Shown: positions 25,372-37,548 of the stretch, piece by piece
Numbering within the stretch: the first letter of the stretch is position 1
Layout: each line of letters opens with the position of its first letter
Assembly (NCBI GenBank): GCA_000158155.1
Contig: DS999406.1
Location: 14,084-78,083 of the forward strand
DNA: 64,000 nt
Source of the DNA: a gamma proteobacterium NOR5-3
Lineage (GTDB): Bacteria; Pseudomonadota; Gammaproteobacteria; Pseudomonadales; Halieaceae
Reading direction: 5' to 3'
The notes under the pieces: model-generated
What the model saw: only the letters and a program-made list of their open reading frames with translations
What the model was told of the DNA's origin: nothing
The model's database searches: none
Position numbers and translations under genes: made by a program

Positions 25372-27516
25372 TCAACCGCGGCGCCAGCTCTGATAACGCT
25401 CGAGCCAGCCAAGCAGCTTTTCGGGCTTGCGCGCTTTGCGCCACTCGCTGGCAAGAAAGCGGTTCGCCTCACTCATAGTCGGGTAGATATGAATCGTGCC
25501 CAGAATTTTGTTTAGCCCCAGGCCATGCTTCATAGCCAGTACAAACTCGGGCAGCAAGTCTCCCGCATGAGCGCTGACGATGGTTGCGCCAAGAATGCGA
25601 TCTCGACCCGGCACGGTCAGCACTTTCACAAAGCCCTCCGCTTCGCTGTCAGCGATAGCGCGATCAAGGTCGTCGATGCCGTAACGAGTCACCTCATAGG
25701 GCACACCCTGCTCTTTGGCCTCGTCCTCGCTCAGACCCACTCGAGCGACTTCAGGATGCGTAAAGGTGGCCCAGGGAATGACTGAATAATCCACGCGGAA
25801 ACGCTTGAGATGCCCAAGCAGCGCATTAACGGTGGCATACCAGGCCTGGTGACTCGCGGTATGCGTAAACTGGTAGGGCCCGACGATATCGCCACAGGCA
25901 AAAATCGTGGGCACCTCCGTCTGAAGATAATCGTCCACCTCGATGGACCCGCGTGCGGTCGTGCGAATACCCAGCTCCTGAAGCCCCATGCCTTCGATAT
26001 TGGGTGTGCGGCCCACGGCGAGCAGTAAACGATCGAATTCCAGAGTGAAGTCTTCGCCTTTAAGCGCACACTGCGCGGTCTGCGCACCGCCAGTCACAGC
26101 AAAAGACCTGGGCTCACAGTGCGTGAGTATGCGTATGCCCTTTTTCTCTAAACGCGCGTGCACTAACGACGAGGCATCTTCATCTTCCCGGGGCAAAATC
26201 CGCGCCGCATGGGTGACCAGTGTCACATCAGAGCCCAGGCTGGCCATGGCCTGCGCCAGCTCACACCCAATGGGGCCGGCCCCCAGCACCATGAATCGTT
26301 TGGGTAACTCGCGAATATCCCACAGCGTGTCGGAGGTCAGGTAATCCAGATCCTCAAGACCTGAAATATCCGGCACTCGTGCCCGGGCGCCGCTGGCGAT
26401 AATGATGTGCCGGGTAGAGATGCGCTGGCCGTTTACCTCCACTTCCCAGGGAGACACGATCCTGGCATCGCCAGAAACACAGTCCACCCCCAGAGACGTA
26501 AAGCGCTCTGCCGAATCGTGAGGTTCAATCGCGGCGATTTTCTCCTGCACACGCTCCATCACTGCGGGGAAGTTCACCGACACTTCGACCGGCGCGATAC
26601 CAAACTCCGGTGCGCGACGCATTTCATCGGCAACATTCGCGCTGCGAAGGATTGCTTTGCTGGGGACGCAGCCGGTGTTCAGGCAATCTCCACCCATCTT
26701 ATGACGTTCAATGAGCGTCACTTTGGCTTTGAGCGTCGCTGCGATCAAAGACGCCACCAGGCCGGCCGAGCCCGCCCCGATGACCACCAGATTGGTATCA
26801 AATTGCTTGGGCCGCGTGAAACGCGCCAGCTGCCGGCGGGCCTTGATGCGTCCCAGCACACTCCGGGCTATAAATGGAAACACCCCCAAGAGCACAAAGG
26901 AGCCCAGAAGTGCCGGGGATAAAATACCCGCAGGGCTCTCCAACTGACCAAGCTGCGTGCCCGCATTCACAAACACCGCCGTGGCCGGGAGCATTCCCAG
27001 CTGGGACACCCAGTAAAAACGCCCGGTGCTGATGGGCAGCAGTCCGGAGATCAGATTAATCACAAAGAACGGAAACACCGGTACTAGACGCAGCGAGAAC
27101 AGGTAAAAGGCACCGTCTCGCGAGAAACCCTCGTTGAGAGCCTTGAGTTGGCGCCCAAAGCGGGTCTGCACCCAATCACGAAGCAGGGAGCGCGAGACCA
27201 AAAACGCCAGGGTTGCGCCCACAGAACTGGCAAAGGAGACCAGCAAAAGCGCCGTCCAGAAACCGAAAATCGCGCCTCCGGCGAGAGTCATGATGGCCGC
27301 ACCGGGAAGCGACAAGCCGGTAACAGCGACATACAGCCCAAAAAAGATCAGGGCCACCACTAAAGGATTGGCATTGCGCAACGCCTGCAGGTCGTCGCTG
27401 CGACCGCGAAGCTCTTCGAAACTGAGCAATGACTGTAAGTCGAAGTACCAGAAGGCAAAAAAGCCCGCCAGCACCAACGCTACGATTATTATCTTTACCG
27501 GTTTGCCCGCTGCCAT
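25372..27516 (-). CDS. TVP38/DedA-like membrane domain fused to a FAD disulfide oxidoreductase
   Basis: This 714-residue two-part protein has an N-terminal TVP38/TMEM64 (SNARE-associated, DedA-like) membrane domain at residues 1-225, with about six hydrophobic segments and the family stretch [16 protein letters not shown]. From about 240 it continues as a mercuric reductase/lipoamide dehydrogenase-like enzyme: FAD site VVIGAGSAG, redox cysteines Cys278/Cys283 ([10 protein letters not shown]), NAD(P) site [15 protein letters not shown] near 416, and the C-terminal interface domain with HIYPTMSEA. It should be a membrane-tethered, NAD(P)H-linked dithiol enzyme. The substrate is not known. It diverges from trxA with a gap of 154 bp. 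Confidence 0.9.
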   Translation of the reverse strand: MAAGKPVKIIIVALVLAGFFAFWYFDLQSLLSFEELRGRSDDLQALRNANPLVVALIFFGLYVAVTGLSLPGAAIMTLAGGAIFGFWTALLLVSFASSVGATLAFLVSRSLLRDWVQTRFGRQLKALNEGFSRDGAFYLFSLRLVPVFPFFVINLISGLLPISTGRFYWVSQLGMLPATAVFVNAGTQLGQLESPAGILSPALLGSFVLLGVFPFIARSVLGRIKARRQLARFTRPKQFDTNLVVIGAGSAGLVASLIAATLKAKVTLIERHKMGGDCLNTGCVPSKAILRSANVADEMRRAPEFGIAPVEVSVNFPAVMERVQEKIAAIEPHDSAERFTSLGVDCVSGDARIVSPWEVEVNGQRISTRHIIIASGARARVPDISGLEDLDYLTSDTLWDIRELPKRFMVLGAGPIGCELAQAMASLGSDVTLVTHAARILPREDEDASSLVHARLEKKGIRILTHCEPRSFAVTGGAQTAQCALKGEDFTLEFDRLLLAVGRTPNIEGMGLQELGIRTTARGSIEVDDYLQTEVPTIFACGDIVGPYQFTHTASHQAWYATVNALLGHLKRFRVDYSVIPWATFTHPEVARVGLSEDEAKEQGVPYEVTRYGIDDLDRAIADSEAEGFVKVLTVPGRDRILGATIVSAHAGDLLPEFVLAMKHGLGLNKILGTIHIYPTMSEANRFLASEWRKARKPEKLLGWLERYQSWRRG

Positions 27517-27670
27517 CTCTACTCATTCCTTTCATTGCGTGCCGGGAAAATGCCCGAAATACTCATTCAATACAAAGATTGGTCCTGCAAAGCTTGAATA
27601 TTTGCCTATAACCCCAATCTCCAAGCTAGAATCACGCGTATACGATCAATCTACGGTATGGAGAGACAAC

Positions 27671-28000
27671 ATGAGTAACGCTATTGTGCACGTCAGTGAC
27701 GCAAGCTTCGAGAAAGATGTGCTTGGCAGTGACCTTCCCGTTCTGGTGGACTTTTGGGCCGAGTGGTGTGGCCCCTGCAAAATGATAGCCCCGGTTCTGG
27801 ATGAAATCGCCGGAGAATATGCCGGCAAGCTAAAAGTCTGCAAAGTAGACGTCGATGCCAACCCGGAAGTTCCCGGCAAGTTCGGCATCCGCGGCATACC
27901 AACTTTAATTCTGTTTAAAGACGGCAACGCAGAAGCAACCAAAGTTGGCGCTCTTTCCAAGACGCAACTTGTTGAATTCGTAAACGAAAGCATCGCCTGA
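27671..28000 (+). CDS. trxA: thioredoxin 1
   Basis: This 109-residue classical thioredoxin has the active site WCGPC (Cys33, Cys36), Asp27 (LVDFWAEW) and the cis-proline loop GIPTLILF. It reduces cytosolic disulfides, including those of peroxiredoxins and reductases. The ATG at 27671 follows a GGAGAG ribosome site. A much longer in-frame reading from 27134 runs antisense to the upstream reductase gene and is not real. rho follows, as in many gammaproteobacteria. Confidence 0.97.
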   Translation: MSNAIVHVSDASFEKDVLGSDLPVLVDFWAEWCGPCKMIAPVLDEIAGEYAGKLKVCKVDVDANPEVPGKFGIRGIPTLILFKDGNAEATKVGALSKTQLVEFVNESIA

Positions 28001-28006
28001 TGGAAG

Positions 28007-28030
28007 GACCCCGCCGCCTCAGGCGGGGTC
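28007..28030 (+). terminator. hairpin after trxA, weak terminator or attenuator
   Basis: GACCCCGCC (28007-28015) pairs perfectly with GGCGGGGTC (28022-28030) around the loop GCCTCA. The stem starts 7 bases after the trxA stop. Only GTGTTTCCCC follows, so the U run is poor. It could be an inefficient terminator or an mRNA-stabilising stem. Confidence 0.6.
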
Positions 28031-28248
28031 GTGTTTCCCCACAGTCCCAAAAGAAAAAAGCGCTAGACCTCCATAGGGGAGCGTGCTACTTTCTTTTTGT
28101 CAGCGCGGCCCCGCGCGACCATAATAACTCCGCCACCCCTCTGTCTCTTGAGCTTAGCAGCGCTTCAGGCAAGCCAAAGAAGCGTTTTTAGCCCAAAGAG
28201 CCTAGGTGACAGCGAATCCACTAACCCTTTCTCTCTGGTTCATCAAAC

Positions 28249-29844
<1,596 letters not shown>

Positions 29845-29887
29845 CGCTACTGTAGATAGTCCGACCGACGAGCACTGAATTGACCTT

Positions 29888-31399
29888 ATGGCAGCACGCT
29901 ACAGTGATCTGCGCGACTTCATCGCAGAGCTAGAGTCTCGCGGAGAGCTCAAGCGAATTAGCCAGGAAGTCGATCCCAATCTCGAAATGACAGAGATTGC
30001 CGATCGCACTCTGCGCGCCAAAGGACCGGCTCTACTGTTTGAGAACCCCAAGGGACACTCAATCCCGGTACTGGCGAACCTGTTTGGCACCGAGGAGCGG
30101 GTCGCCCTGGGTATGGGAGCCGACAGCGTGTCGGCACTGAGAGAGATTGGCGAGCTCTTGGCGTATCTTCGCCAGCCAGACCCTCCCAAAGGTCTCAAAG
30201 ACGCCTGGGAGAAAGCGCCCTTACTACGCAAAGTCCTGGACATGGGGCCCAAACTGGTTCGCAATGCGCCCTGTCGTACGCATGTGCGTGAGGGCGACGA
30301 CGTCAACCTCTACGACCTCCCCATACAAACCTGCTGGCCGGGCGATGCCGGACCGCTGGTCACCTGGCCTCTGGTTATCACCCGGGGCCCGAACAAAACC
30401 CGCCAAAACCTCGGCATCTACCGCATGCAGCTTATTGGCCGTAACAAGCTGATTATGCGTTGGCTCTCGCACCGCGGCGGGGCGCTGGACTATCGTGACT
30501 GGCAAATTGAACATCCCGGGGAACGCTACCCCGTCGCCCTTGCCCTGGGCGCTGACCCTGCAACCACCCTGGGTGCGGTGACACCGGTACCCGACTCCCT
30601 GTCCGAGTATGCGTTTGCCGGCTTGCTGCGCGGCGCAAAAACCGAGCTTTGCGAATGCATTACGCCGCTGTGCAAAGCCAACGACCTGCAGGTGCCCGCC
30701 ACCGCTGAGTTTATTCTCGAGGGCTATCTCGAACCCGGGGAAGAAGCCGATGAGGGGCCTTTTGGCGACCACACCGGTTACTACAACGAAGTTGAGAGCT
30801 TCCCGGTATTTACCGTAACGGCGATCACCAGCCGGGAAGCTCCGATCTATCACAGCACCTACACCGGACGACCACCGGATGAACCGGCGATTCTGGGCGT
30901 GGCACTTAACGAAGTCTTCGTGCCGCTCCTGAAAAAGCAGTTTCCGGAAATCATTGATTTTTATCTGCCACCGGAAGGCTGTTCCTATCGCATGGCGGTG
31001 GTAAGCATGCGCAAAGAGTATCCGGGACATGCCAAACGCGTGATGCTGGGTATCTGGAGCTTCCTGCGTCAGTTTATGTACACCAAGTTCATAGTGGTGA
31101 CTGACGATGACGTGGATGTGCGCAATTGGCAGGATGTGATCTGGGCCATGACGACACGCATGGATCCTCGCCGCGATAGCGTTTTTATCGACAACACGCC
31201 CATCGACTATCTGGACTTTGCTTCACCAGTGGCGGGCTTAGGCTCCAAAGTGGGCTTTGACGCCACCAATAAATGGCAAGGCGAAACAGATCGAGAATGG
31301 GGTGAGCCCATTCGCATGGATGACGCTATCAGCGAACGGGTGGAGTCCATGTGGGAAGACCTGGGAATCGGTGTAGACCCCGCGCCCCGCCGCCGCTAG
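29888..31399 (+). CDS. ubiD: 4-hydroxy-3-polyprenylbenzoate decarboxylase UbiD
   Basis: This 503-residue prenylated-FMN decarboxylase removes the ring carboxylate in ubiquinone synthesis. Family landmarks are [16 protein letters not shown] at the N-terminus, [18 protein letters not shown] (about 178-195) in the cofactor region, and [13 protein letters not shown] near 292 with the catalytic acidic residues. It follows rho by 43 bp on the same strand. The cofactor-making partner UbiX is not in the window. It converges on hemY with 20 bp between stops. Confidence 0.95.
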   Translation: MAARYSDLRDFIAELESRGELKRISQEVDPNLEMTEIADRTLRAKGPALLFENPKGHSIPVLANLFGTEERVALGMGADSVSALREIGELLAYLRQPDPPKGLKDAWEKAPLLRKVLDMGPKLVRNAPCRTHVREGDDVNLYDLPIQTCWPGDAGPLVTWPLVITRGPNKTRQNLGIYRMQLIGRNKLIMRWLSHRGGALDYRDWQIEHPGERYPVALALGADPATTLGAVTPVPDSLSEYAFAGLLRGAKTELCECITPLCKANDLQVPATAEFILEGYLEPGEEADEGPFGDHTGYYNEVESFPVFTVTAITSREAPIYHSTYTGRPPDEPAILGVALNEVFVPLLKKQFPEIIDFYLPPEGCSYRMAVVSMRKEYPGHAKRVMLGIWSFLRQFMYTKFIVVTDDDVDVRNWQDVIWAMTTRMDPRRDSVFIDNTPIDYLDFASPVAGLGSKVGFDATNKWQGETDREWGEPIRMDDAISERVESMWEDLGIGVDPAPRRR

Positions 31400-31419
31400 C
31401 TCATCTTTGCAAAACTTGC

Positions 31420-32664
31420 TTACTTCTCGAGACGATGTGTCTCGGGCACGACATCATCCGGCTGGGGGAGCTCAGGCAGGGGGTTGCTGCGCAACCCGGT
31501 ACCCACTCGGAACACTTCGGCAGCGGTCGCGTGATCACCCACCGCGGTTAACAGGCGACCCAATTCCAGGCAGGCCTCTTCGCTGGGCCTGGCTGCATGG
31601 CTGCGCTCGAGAAAATCCCGCGCTTTGGCCCACTGCCGCTCCACCATTGCCAGACGGCCAAGACACAATAAAAGCTCCGGGTCATCACTATGCTGCCGCA
31701 ACCAGACCTCGGCGGTGGCCAGTTGCTTTTGCGCGCTCTGGCGGGGAATACGGCCGTAAAGGCTAACCAGGGCGGGCTGCCAGTGTTTCTTTAAACGGCG
31801 TTCGATTTCCCGCTCCACGGTAGAAGTTTCATCGCACTGCAGCAGCGAAGAGAGGTAATGAAGCTGCACAGCCTCATCATCCACAAGCCGCTTGGGGTAT
31901 TTCTTCCAGCGCGCCATAAGTAACGCAGCGTCGCCAGTAACCGCTGCCTGCTCCAGCAGATCGTGATGAATACGCGCCTCAAGCTTGTCGAGCTCCAACG
32001 CACCCCCAACCCGATGCTTGCGCAGCGCCGGCAGCAAAGCCAGCATCGCTTCGATATCACCAAGACCATCGTAGGCTTTGCACAGTAGATGCAGGACCTG
32101 GGGATGCTTGCCCGGAGTTTTCTTGGCACCTTCGAGCGTTTTCAAGGCCTTTTCGTACTGACGATCATTTAGCTGGAGTTCCGCCTGAGTCAGATCCACG
32201 GCAATAATTGCCTCGATATCACTCTCCGCTGCCTGCACCAGATGACGCCGCATGGCCTCGGGCTCCTGCAAACGGTAGCTGGCCCGCGCTGACATCAGAT
32301 AATTCAGCAGGGGCGACTCGCTGTAGCGGGCACCGCGCAGCAGTTGCTTGCGGGACTGCGCCCAATTCCCTTCTACAAAATTGATCAAACCACGACTGGT
32401 GAGCCGCGCGGATTGACGAAGTCGACGCTCTCCGGCCCAGTTCAAAACGTTGGCGGGGCTGGTGATCAAACGATGCAGGAACCGCAAAGACGCATACAAC
32501 AGCAACACCACCGTCGCGATGAGCAGAATCCCCACCCAAAAACTGGTCTCTACCGTGTAACCACCATAGGCGATAAGTAGATAGCCAGGCTCAGTCTCGA
32601 TGAGCGCGACAATACCCACACCGGCGACCAGAGCCAGCAGTGCGATAACAAATAAGCCGCCCAT
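31420..32664 (-). CDS. hemY: HemY-family membrane protein (heme operon)
   Basis: This 414-residue protein begins with two N-terminal membrane helices (about 3-25 and 40-62), followed by a cytosolic or periplasmic TPR-like helical domain. In gammaproteobacteria, HemY of this type is encoded last in the hemCDXY operon. It is not the Bacillus-type protoporphyrinogen oxidase of the same name, and its exact role in porphyrin metabolism is unsettled. Here it lies 4 bp after hemX. Confidence 0.92.
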   Translation of the reverse strand: MGGLFVIALLALVAGVGIVALIETEPGYLLIAYGGYTVETSFWVGILLIATVVLLLYASLRFLHRLITSPANVLNWAGERRLRQSARLTSRGLINFVEGNWAQSRKQLLRGARYSESPLLNYLMSARASYRLQEPEAMRRHLVQAAESDIEAIIAVDLTQAELQLNDRQYEKALKTLEGAKKTPGKHPQVLHLLCKAYDGLGDIEAMLALLPALRKHRVGGALELDKLEARIHHDLLEQAAVTGDAALLMARWKKYPKRLVDDEAVQLHYLSSLLQCDETSTVEREIERRLKKHWQPALVSLYGRIPRQSAQKQLATAEVWLRQHSDDPELLLCLGRLAMVERQWAKARDFLERSHAARPSEEACLELGRLLTAVGDHATAAEVFRVGTGLRSNPLPELPQPDDVVPETHRLEK

Positions 32665-32668
32665 CGTT

Positions 32669-34006
32669 CTAGTTACCGCTGCGGGCGAGGCGCGCCTGCA
32701 TCACAGTGTCCAACGCCCCGAGCGAGGCATTGAGGTCCGGGAGGCTCACCGAGACACGCTCATCCCGAATGAGGCGCAGCTCCTCGGCCATGGCCACAGC
32801 AGACTGCTCATCGGCTTTAAAGAATTGAGTAACCCAGCCCTCTGCCCGCTCCAGGCTCTGACGAAACAGCAATTCGTTACCCGAGAGCATGGCCACCTGC
32901 GCCTGCTCAAGCAGCATGCGCATATTTTGACGCACCAGCCCTTCGTACTGCGGATCCATAAGTGCTTCTACGGGCACATCTCGACGACTTACCACGATAT
33001 ATTCCGATAGCTTGGCCAATGCGGTTTCATAACCCTGAGACAGCCGGGTCTGCCAATCGCCATCGGCCACAGGCTCTATCTCCACCCTCCGGTCGGGCAA
33101 TTCAAACAAAACCAGCGCGTCGGTCTGGCGTATAAGAGCGTCCAGGCGCAAGTACAAGCCTTGAATATCCAGCTTGGGCACCGCGCGCAGTGCGGCCACA
33201 TCGGCCGCTACCGCCGAACGCAGGCCGTGAAGATCCGCATCGTCCATGCCGCGCAGGATGTTGTCGGCACTTCGCAGCAATGCTTCGGCAGATACGCTGT
33301 CCCCGGTCATAATCAGACGCTGATTGGCCAGCCGCAGAAGATATTGCACCTCGGCGAGCTGCCAGCTTTCGCGATCCTCAACGGTCAGATCATTAATGCG
33401 CTGCTGCTGTTCCCGAAGCGCTCGCTGCAGTGAGCCTAATTGCTCGTCGACCACCCGCTGCACACTGCCGGCGGCATCGTTGGAAGAGGACTGAAGGCGA
33501 TTCACCTGGCTTTGCTGTGTTTCCAGAGCCCGTCGCAGGTCTTCCTCGGCACGCTGCTGTCGGGCCTGCATCGCCTCGACTTCAATTTCGATCTTGCGCT
33601 GGAGGTTGTCGCGCATCTGATCAAAGGTTGTCGTGTCCTGACCAGAGACTGACTCCAATCCCTGTACACGCTGAAGCAAGAGCCCTTCGCGGCGCTGCAT
33701 ATCCGTAATGAGATAAAAGACACCGGCAGCCATGATCAGTACCAACAGCAGGGCCAACCAGGCGATAGGCGTCGCGCCGGAGCGCTGGATCGCAGCAGCG
33801 GGGACAGGGGCCGCAGGCACAGGCTGAGGCGCCACGGCCGCTACGGGCTCGGTGCTCATGGTTGAAGCCGCGTCCGCCGCGGGCTTGGTCGCAGTGCTCT
33901 CGTGGGTATCCGCAGGCTCTGTGGGCGGGGCCTCAGAGTTTTTGGCATCAGTGCCCTCAGCGTCAATCGCGCTGCCTGGTTCATCCTGATTTTTCTCATC
34001 GCTCAA
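32669..34006 (-). CDS. hemX: HemX-family protein (uroporphyrinogen-III C-methyltransferase-like)
   Basis: This 445-residue protein has an acidic, Ala/Pro/Thr-rich cytoplasmic N-terminus (1-85), one membrane helix near 92-112 (WLALLLVLIMAAGVFYL), and a long coiled coil (about 120-205). A periplasmic HemX domain follows (WQLAEVQYLLRLANQRL near 216). Despite its historical annotation it lacks a methyltransferase fold. The start overlaps the hemD stop by four bases (ATGA). It probably organises the heme pathway in the membrane; this is inferred from operon position. Confidence 0.92.
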   Translation of the reverse strand: MSDEKNQDEPGSAIDAEGTDAKNSEAPPTEPADTHESTATKPAADAASTMSTEPVAAVAPQPVPAAPVPAAAIQRSGATPIAWLALLLVLIMAAGVFYLITDMQRREGLLLQRVQGLESVSGQDTTTFDQMRDNLQRKIEIEVEAMQARQQRAEEDLRRALETQQSQVNRLQSSSNDAAGSVQRVVDEQLGSLQRALREQQQRINDLTVEDRESWQLAEVQYLLRLANQRLIMTGDSVSAEALLRSADNILRGMDDADLHGLRSAVAADVAALRAVPKLDIQGLYLRLDALIRQTDALVLFELPDRRVEIEPVADGDWQTRLSQGYETALAKLSEYIVVSRRDVPVEALMDPQYEGLVRQNMRMLLEQAQVAMLSGNELLFRQSLERAEGWVTQFFKADEQSAVAMAEELRLIRDERVSVSLPDLNASLGALDTVMQARLARSGN

Positions 34007-34788
34007 TGCTGTGTCTCCCCCAAATGCGTCTTGCGCCAGGTTGTCGCGGCCGCCAGCATAGCGGCATCAGAAGCGTTCTCGGCCTGCTCAACGCGTTCCC
34101 AGCCCAGCTGACTGGCCTGTTGTGCAACCCGCGGTGACGGTACCAGCAAGGTGGTCCTCGCTAAGTTAGTGTGTTCCCGGGGTTGAAGCAAACCTGACAG
34201 GCGCTCCAGACCCTCACCACTGCTAATCAGGATAAGCGCCAGCTCGGGCATGGCGATCACATCTCGACATGCCTTTGCATCGTGTTCCGCGAAGCTGCGC
34301 CGGTAGCATTCCAGTGAGTCTACCTTGGCGCCGCGCTCCCGTAATTGCTGCTCAAGGAATTTGCGACCGCCTTCACCTTTAACGATCAAAACCTGCTGCG
34401 AGCGTAGATCTGCCAAACCGGGCATCGCGAGCAGGCCCTCGCTGCTCATATCGCTCGCAGGACGGGTAACCTGCAAACCTTCGGCCTCCAGGCACAGTGC
34501 CGTACTTTCCCCTACCGCCCAATAAATTTGCCCTTGCGGTAGCTGCGGCCAGTAATCACCCAGACAGGCCATACCCAGCCGCGCCGCATTGGCACTCACA
34601 AAAATGACATGTTCGTAACGGTCAAGATCCAGCACTCGCTGACGCTGGACACCGGGTAAAGGATCAATAGCCTCAATAGTGAGCATGGGCATGTGCAGCG
34701 GCGTAAAACCGGCGTTGCGCAGCGAGCACATCAAGCTATCGGCCTGGCCTGCAGGCCGCGTAACCAGTACGCGCTGCTCAGCGGTCAT
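34003..34788 (-). CDS. hemD: uroporphyrinogen-III synthase
   Basis: This 261-residue HemD closes and flips hydroxymethylbilane to uroporphyrinogen III. The two-domain fold is weakly conserved, but the start [13 protein letters not shown], the [11 protein letters not shown] segment and [15 protein letters not shown] are typical. The ATG at 34788 overlaps the hemC stop by 11 bp. A longer frame starting at 34983 would lie inside hemC and is rejected. Confidence 0.92.
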   Translation of the reverse strand: MTAEQRVLVTRPAGQADSLMCSLRNAGFTPLHMPMLTIEAIDPLPGVQRQRVLDLDRYEHVIFVSANAARLGMACLGDYWPQLPQGQIYWAVGESTALCLEAEGLQVTRPASDMSSEGLLAMPGLADLRSQQVLIVKGEGGRKFLEQQLRERGAKVDSLECYRRSFAEHDAKACRDVIAMPELALILISSGEGLERLSGLLQPREHTNLARTTLLVPSPRVAQQASQLGWERVEQAENASDAAMLAAATTWRKTHLGETQH

Positions 34789-35704
34789 AGACCTCGGCAA
34801 GTATCTCTGCCGCACCGGCTTCCAAAAGTGCATCGGCCACGGTGATACCCAGAGCCTCAGGATTATCCCGACTACCCCGGGCATCAGCACGCAAGGTATT
34901 GCTGCCATCGGGTCGACCCACAAGGCCGCGTAGCCACAGCTGGTCTCCTTCATGCACCGCATACGCGGCGATAGGCACCTCACACCCCCCTTGCAGGCGA
35001 CGATTCAATGCCCGCTCAGCTAACACGCGTTCAGCTGTGGGGCCGTGATGCAGCGGCGCGAGCAGCTCCCGGGTAGCACTGTCATCACTGCGAATTTCGA
35101 TACCCACAGCGCCCTGCCCTCCGGCAGGCAAAGATTCCGTTACCGGGATGCGAGCACGAATTCGCTCGCCCATCTCCAGGCGAATCAGACCGGCGCAAGC
35201 CAATATGATGGCATCGTATTCACCCTCATCGAGCTTGCGAAGACGCGTATTTACGTTACCCCTCAAAAAACGCACCGTAAGGTCCGGACGATTGGCGCGC
35301 AACTGACACTCCCGGCGCAGACTGGAAGTACCCACCACAGCGCCCGGCGGCAAGGCATCAAGATTTTCGTAGTTGTTGCTGACAAAGGCATCGGCAGGCT
35401 CTTCGCGTTCACAAATCACCGCAAGCTCCAGACCATCGGGAAACTCCATAGGCACATCTTTCATGGAGTGCACGGCGATATGCGCACGGCCATCCAACAA
35501 AGCCGTCTCTAACTCCTTGACGAATAAGCCTTTACCACCGACTTTCGCCAGGGGGACATCCAGGATCTGATCGCCCCGGCTGGTCATACCCAACAGCTCC
35601 ACGCTGATGCCCGGATGCATCTTAAGCAAAGTGTCGCGAACAAAGTAAGCCTGCCACAGGGCAAGCGGGCTCTCTCGAGTGGCAATAACAACGTCAGCAG
35701 GCAT
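34778..35704 (-). CDS. hemC: porphobilinogen deaminase (hydroxymethylbilane synthase)
   Basis: This 308-residue enzyme polymerises four porphobilinogens. The dipyrromethane cofactor cysteine is Cys241 in LQGGCEVP. The catalytic aspartate region is HSMKDVP near 79-85, and the arginine-rich substrate loop includes [13 protein letters not shown]. It is the first gene of hemCDXY and diverges from argH. The 170-bp gap between them should contain both promoters; a TATACT hexamer near 35803 is a possible -10 for argH. Confidence 0.96.
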   Translation of the reverse strand: MPADVVIATRESPLALWQAYFVRDTLLKMHPGISVELLGMTSRGDQILDVPLAKVGGKGLFVKELETALLDGRAHIAVHSMKDVPMEFPDGLELAVICEREEPADAFVSNNYENLDALPPGAVVGTSSLRRECQLRANRPDLTVRFLRGNVNTRLRKLDEGEYDAIILACAGLIRLEMGERIRARIPVTESLPAGGQGAVGIEIRSDDSATRELLAPLHHGPTAERVLAERALNRRLQGGCEVPIAAYAVHEGDQLWLRGLVGRPDGSNTLRADARGSRDNPEALGITVADALLEAGAAEILAEVYDR

Positions 35705-35874
35705 GAAAACTCAGTTCAGTAAAAAATCTAATCATAACATTTGGGAGCTCCGGCTCACCCAATGCTGGCTGAGTTAATCACATTCACTGTCCGGCCCGCT
35801 GATATACTTGCACGCCTTTCAGACCGGGACAAGAAATAGCCCGGGCAGATACAGCACACAGGAATAGTCACACT

Positions 35875-37272
35875 ATGTCGGATCAAAGCGACAAGCCCAG
35901 CCTTTGGGGTGGACGCTTCAGCGAAGCTACAGATAGCTTCGTGCAGCGTTTCACCGCCTCCGTAAGCTTCGACCAGCGCATGGCAGAGCAGGATATCCGA
36001 GGCTCACTGGCGCACGCCCGCATGCTCGCCGCCACAGACATCCTGAGCGCCGAAGAGCTCAAGTCCATCGAAGACGGCCTGGCGACCGTGCAAAAAGAGA
36101 TCAACAGCAGCACGTTCCCCTGGTCGGTGGAACGCGAAGACGTGCACATGAACATCGAGGCTCGACTCACCGCGCTTATCGGCGAAGCAGGCAAAAAACT
36201 GCACACCGGACGTTCACGTAACGATCAGGTCGCCACAGATATTCGCCTGTACCTGCGTGACGCCATTGATGCTATCGCGGCGGAACTCACACGTTTGCAA
36301 AAGGGCCTGGTAGAGCTCGCCAGCACTCATGCAGCCACAGTCATGCCGGGCTTTACTCACCTGCAGGGAGCCCAGCCAGTCACCTTTGGCCACCATATGT
36401 TGGCCTGGAACGAAATGCTAGAGCGCGACTACAGCCGCCTCATGGATTGCCGGGGACGTATGAACCAATGCCCACTGGGCGCGGCGGCCCTGGCTGGAAC
36501 CACGTTCCCCATTGATCGTGAGCAGACCGCCGCAGCGCTGGGTTTTACTCAGCCTACAAGAAACTCTCTGGACTCGGTCTCGGATCGTGACTTTGCCATA
36601 GAATTCACTGCAGCTTCCGCCCTGATACTCACGCATTTATCGCGCATGAGCGAAGAACTGGTGCTGTGGACATCGGCACAGTTTCAGTTTGTGGAGCTTC
36701 CTGATCGCTTCTGCACCGGCTCCTCCATCATGCCGCAGAAGAAGAACCCGGATGTGCCGGAACTGGTGCGAGGTAAAACGGGGCGGGTCAACGGCCACCT
36801 CGTTGCGCTGCTCACGCTCATGAAAGGGCAGCCTCTGGCCTACAACAAAGACAACCAGGAAGACAAAGAGCCGCTTTTTGACTGTATCGACACAGTGCTG
36901 GACTGCCTGAGGGCGTTTGCCGATATGGTGCCGCATATTGAGCCGCGCACCGAGCGCCTTCGCGAGGCTGCCAAAGCCGGCTTTGCTACGGCGACGGATC
37001 TGGCGGATTATCTGGTACGCAAAGGCCTGCCCTTTCGAGATGCGCACGAGGTTGTGGGTAAAGCTGTGGCCGAAGGTGTCCGACAGACCTTGGATCTTGC
37101 TGATATGCCCCTGGCCACGCTGCAAAGTTTCAGTGCGCTGATCGAGGCGGATGTCTTTGAGGTCTTAACGGTGGAAGGTTCTGTTGCCGCCAGAGACCAT
37201 CTGGGTGGCACCGCACCGGCACAGGTGCGGATTGCCGCAGGCAATGCTGCCCGGACGCTGGAGGCTCGCTAG
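35875..37272 (+). CDS. argH: argininosuccinate lyase
   Basis: This 465-residue enzyme of the fumarase/aspartase superfamily splits argininosuccinate into arginine and fumarate. The superfamily signature [11 protein letters not shown] occurs near 282. The serine loop is in [10 protein letters not shown], the catalytic-base region is [13 protein letters not shown] near 107, and [14 protein letters not shown] appears near 161. The ATG at 35875 follows an AGGAATAG site. A hemC/argH divergence is also seen in Pseudomonas. Confidence 0.97.
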   Translation: MSDQSDKPSLWGGRFSEATDSFVQRFTASVSFDQRMAEQDIRGSLAHARMLAATDILSAEELKSIEDGLATVQKEINSSTFPWSVEREDVHMNIEARLTALIGEAGKKLHTGRSRNDQVATDIRLYLRDAIDAIAAELTRLQKGLVELASTHAATVMPGFTHLQGAQPVTFGHHMLAWNEMLERDYSRLMDCRGRMNQCPLGAAALAGTTFPIDREQTAAALGFTQPTRNSLDSVSDRDFAIEFTAASALILTHLSRMSEELVLWTSAQFQFVELPDRFCTGSSIMPQKKNPDVPELVRGKTGRVNGHLVALLTLMKGQPLAYNKDNQEDKEPLFDCIDTVLDCLRAFADMVPHIEPRTERLREAAKAGFATATDLADYLVRKGLPFRDAHEVVGKAVAEGVRQTLDLADMPLATLQSFSALIEADVFEVLTVEGSVAARDHLGGTAPAQVRIAAGNAARTLEAR

Positions 37273-37317
37273 GTGGGGGAACGGGCGTTTATACTCCTGT
37301 CCTTTTTGCGCGGCAGC

Positions 37318-37542
37318 ATGCATCAAATACTCCTATTCAATACTCCTTTTCGCCGGCGACGCGTGCCGGGGATTAGCGCGATCCTGCGACTCAGCGTCGC
37401 CTGCGCTGCGGCCCTGACTCTAACGGCTTGTGGTCAGATGGGTGCCTTGTATCAGCCGTTGCCGGATCAGGAGCCACCGGCGGAGTCGGCTATCGAGCCC
37501 GCGTCTGCCAAAAATGAGCCAACACCGGGCAGAGGCGACTGA
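37318..37542 (+). CDS. lptM: small lipoprotein LptM (YifL)-like
   Basis: This short lipoprotein has a signal peptide ending in the lipobox LTAC. The mature start CGQMGALYQPLPDQ matches the LptM/YifL pattern (CG.-G-LY-P). LptM helps mature the LptD outer-membrane LPS translocon in E. coli. Three starts are possible: GTG 37273, ATG 37318 and GTG 37363. I use the ATG, which yields a basic n-region RRRR before the hydrophobic core. Position six bases before lysA is the conserved gammaproteobacterial arrangement. Confidence 0.8.
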   Translation: MHQILLFNTPFRRRRVPGISAILRLSVACAAALTLTACGQMGALYQPLPDQEPPAESAIEPASAKNEPTPGRGD

Positions 37543-37548
37543 AGCAGC

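Noticed and set aside
27134-27670. Long in-frame extension of trxA
   Set aside because: It runs antisense to the reductase fusion gene; the thioredoxin fold starts at 27671 with a good ribosome site.
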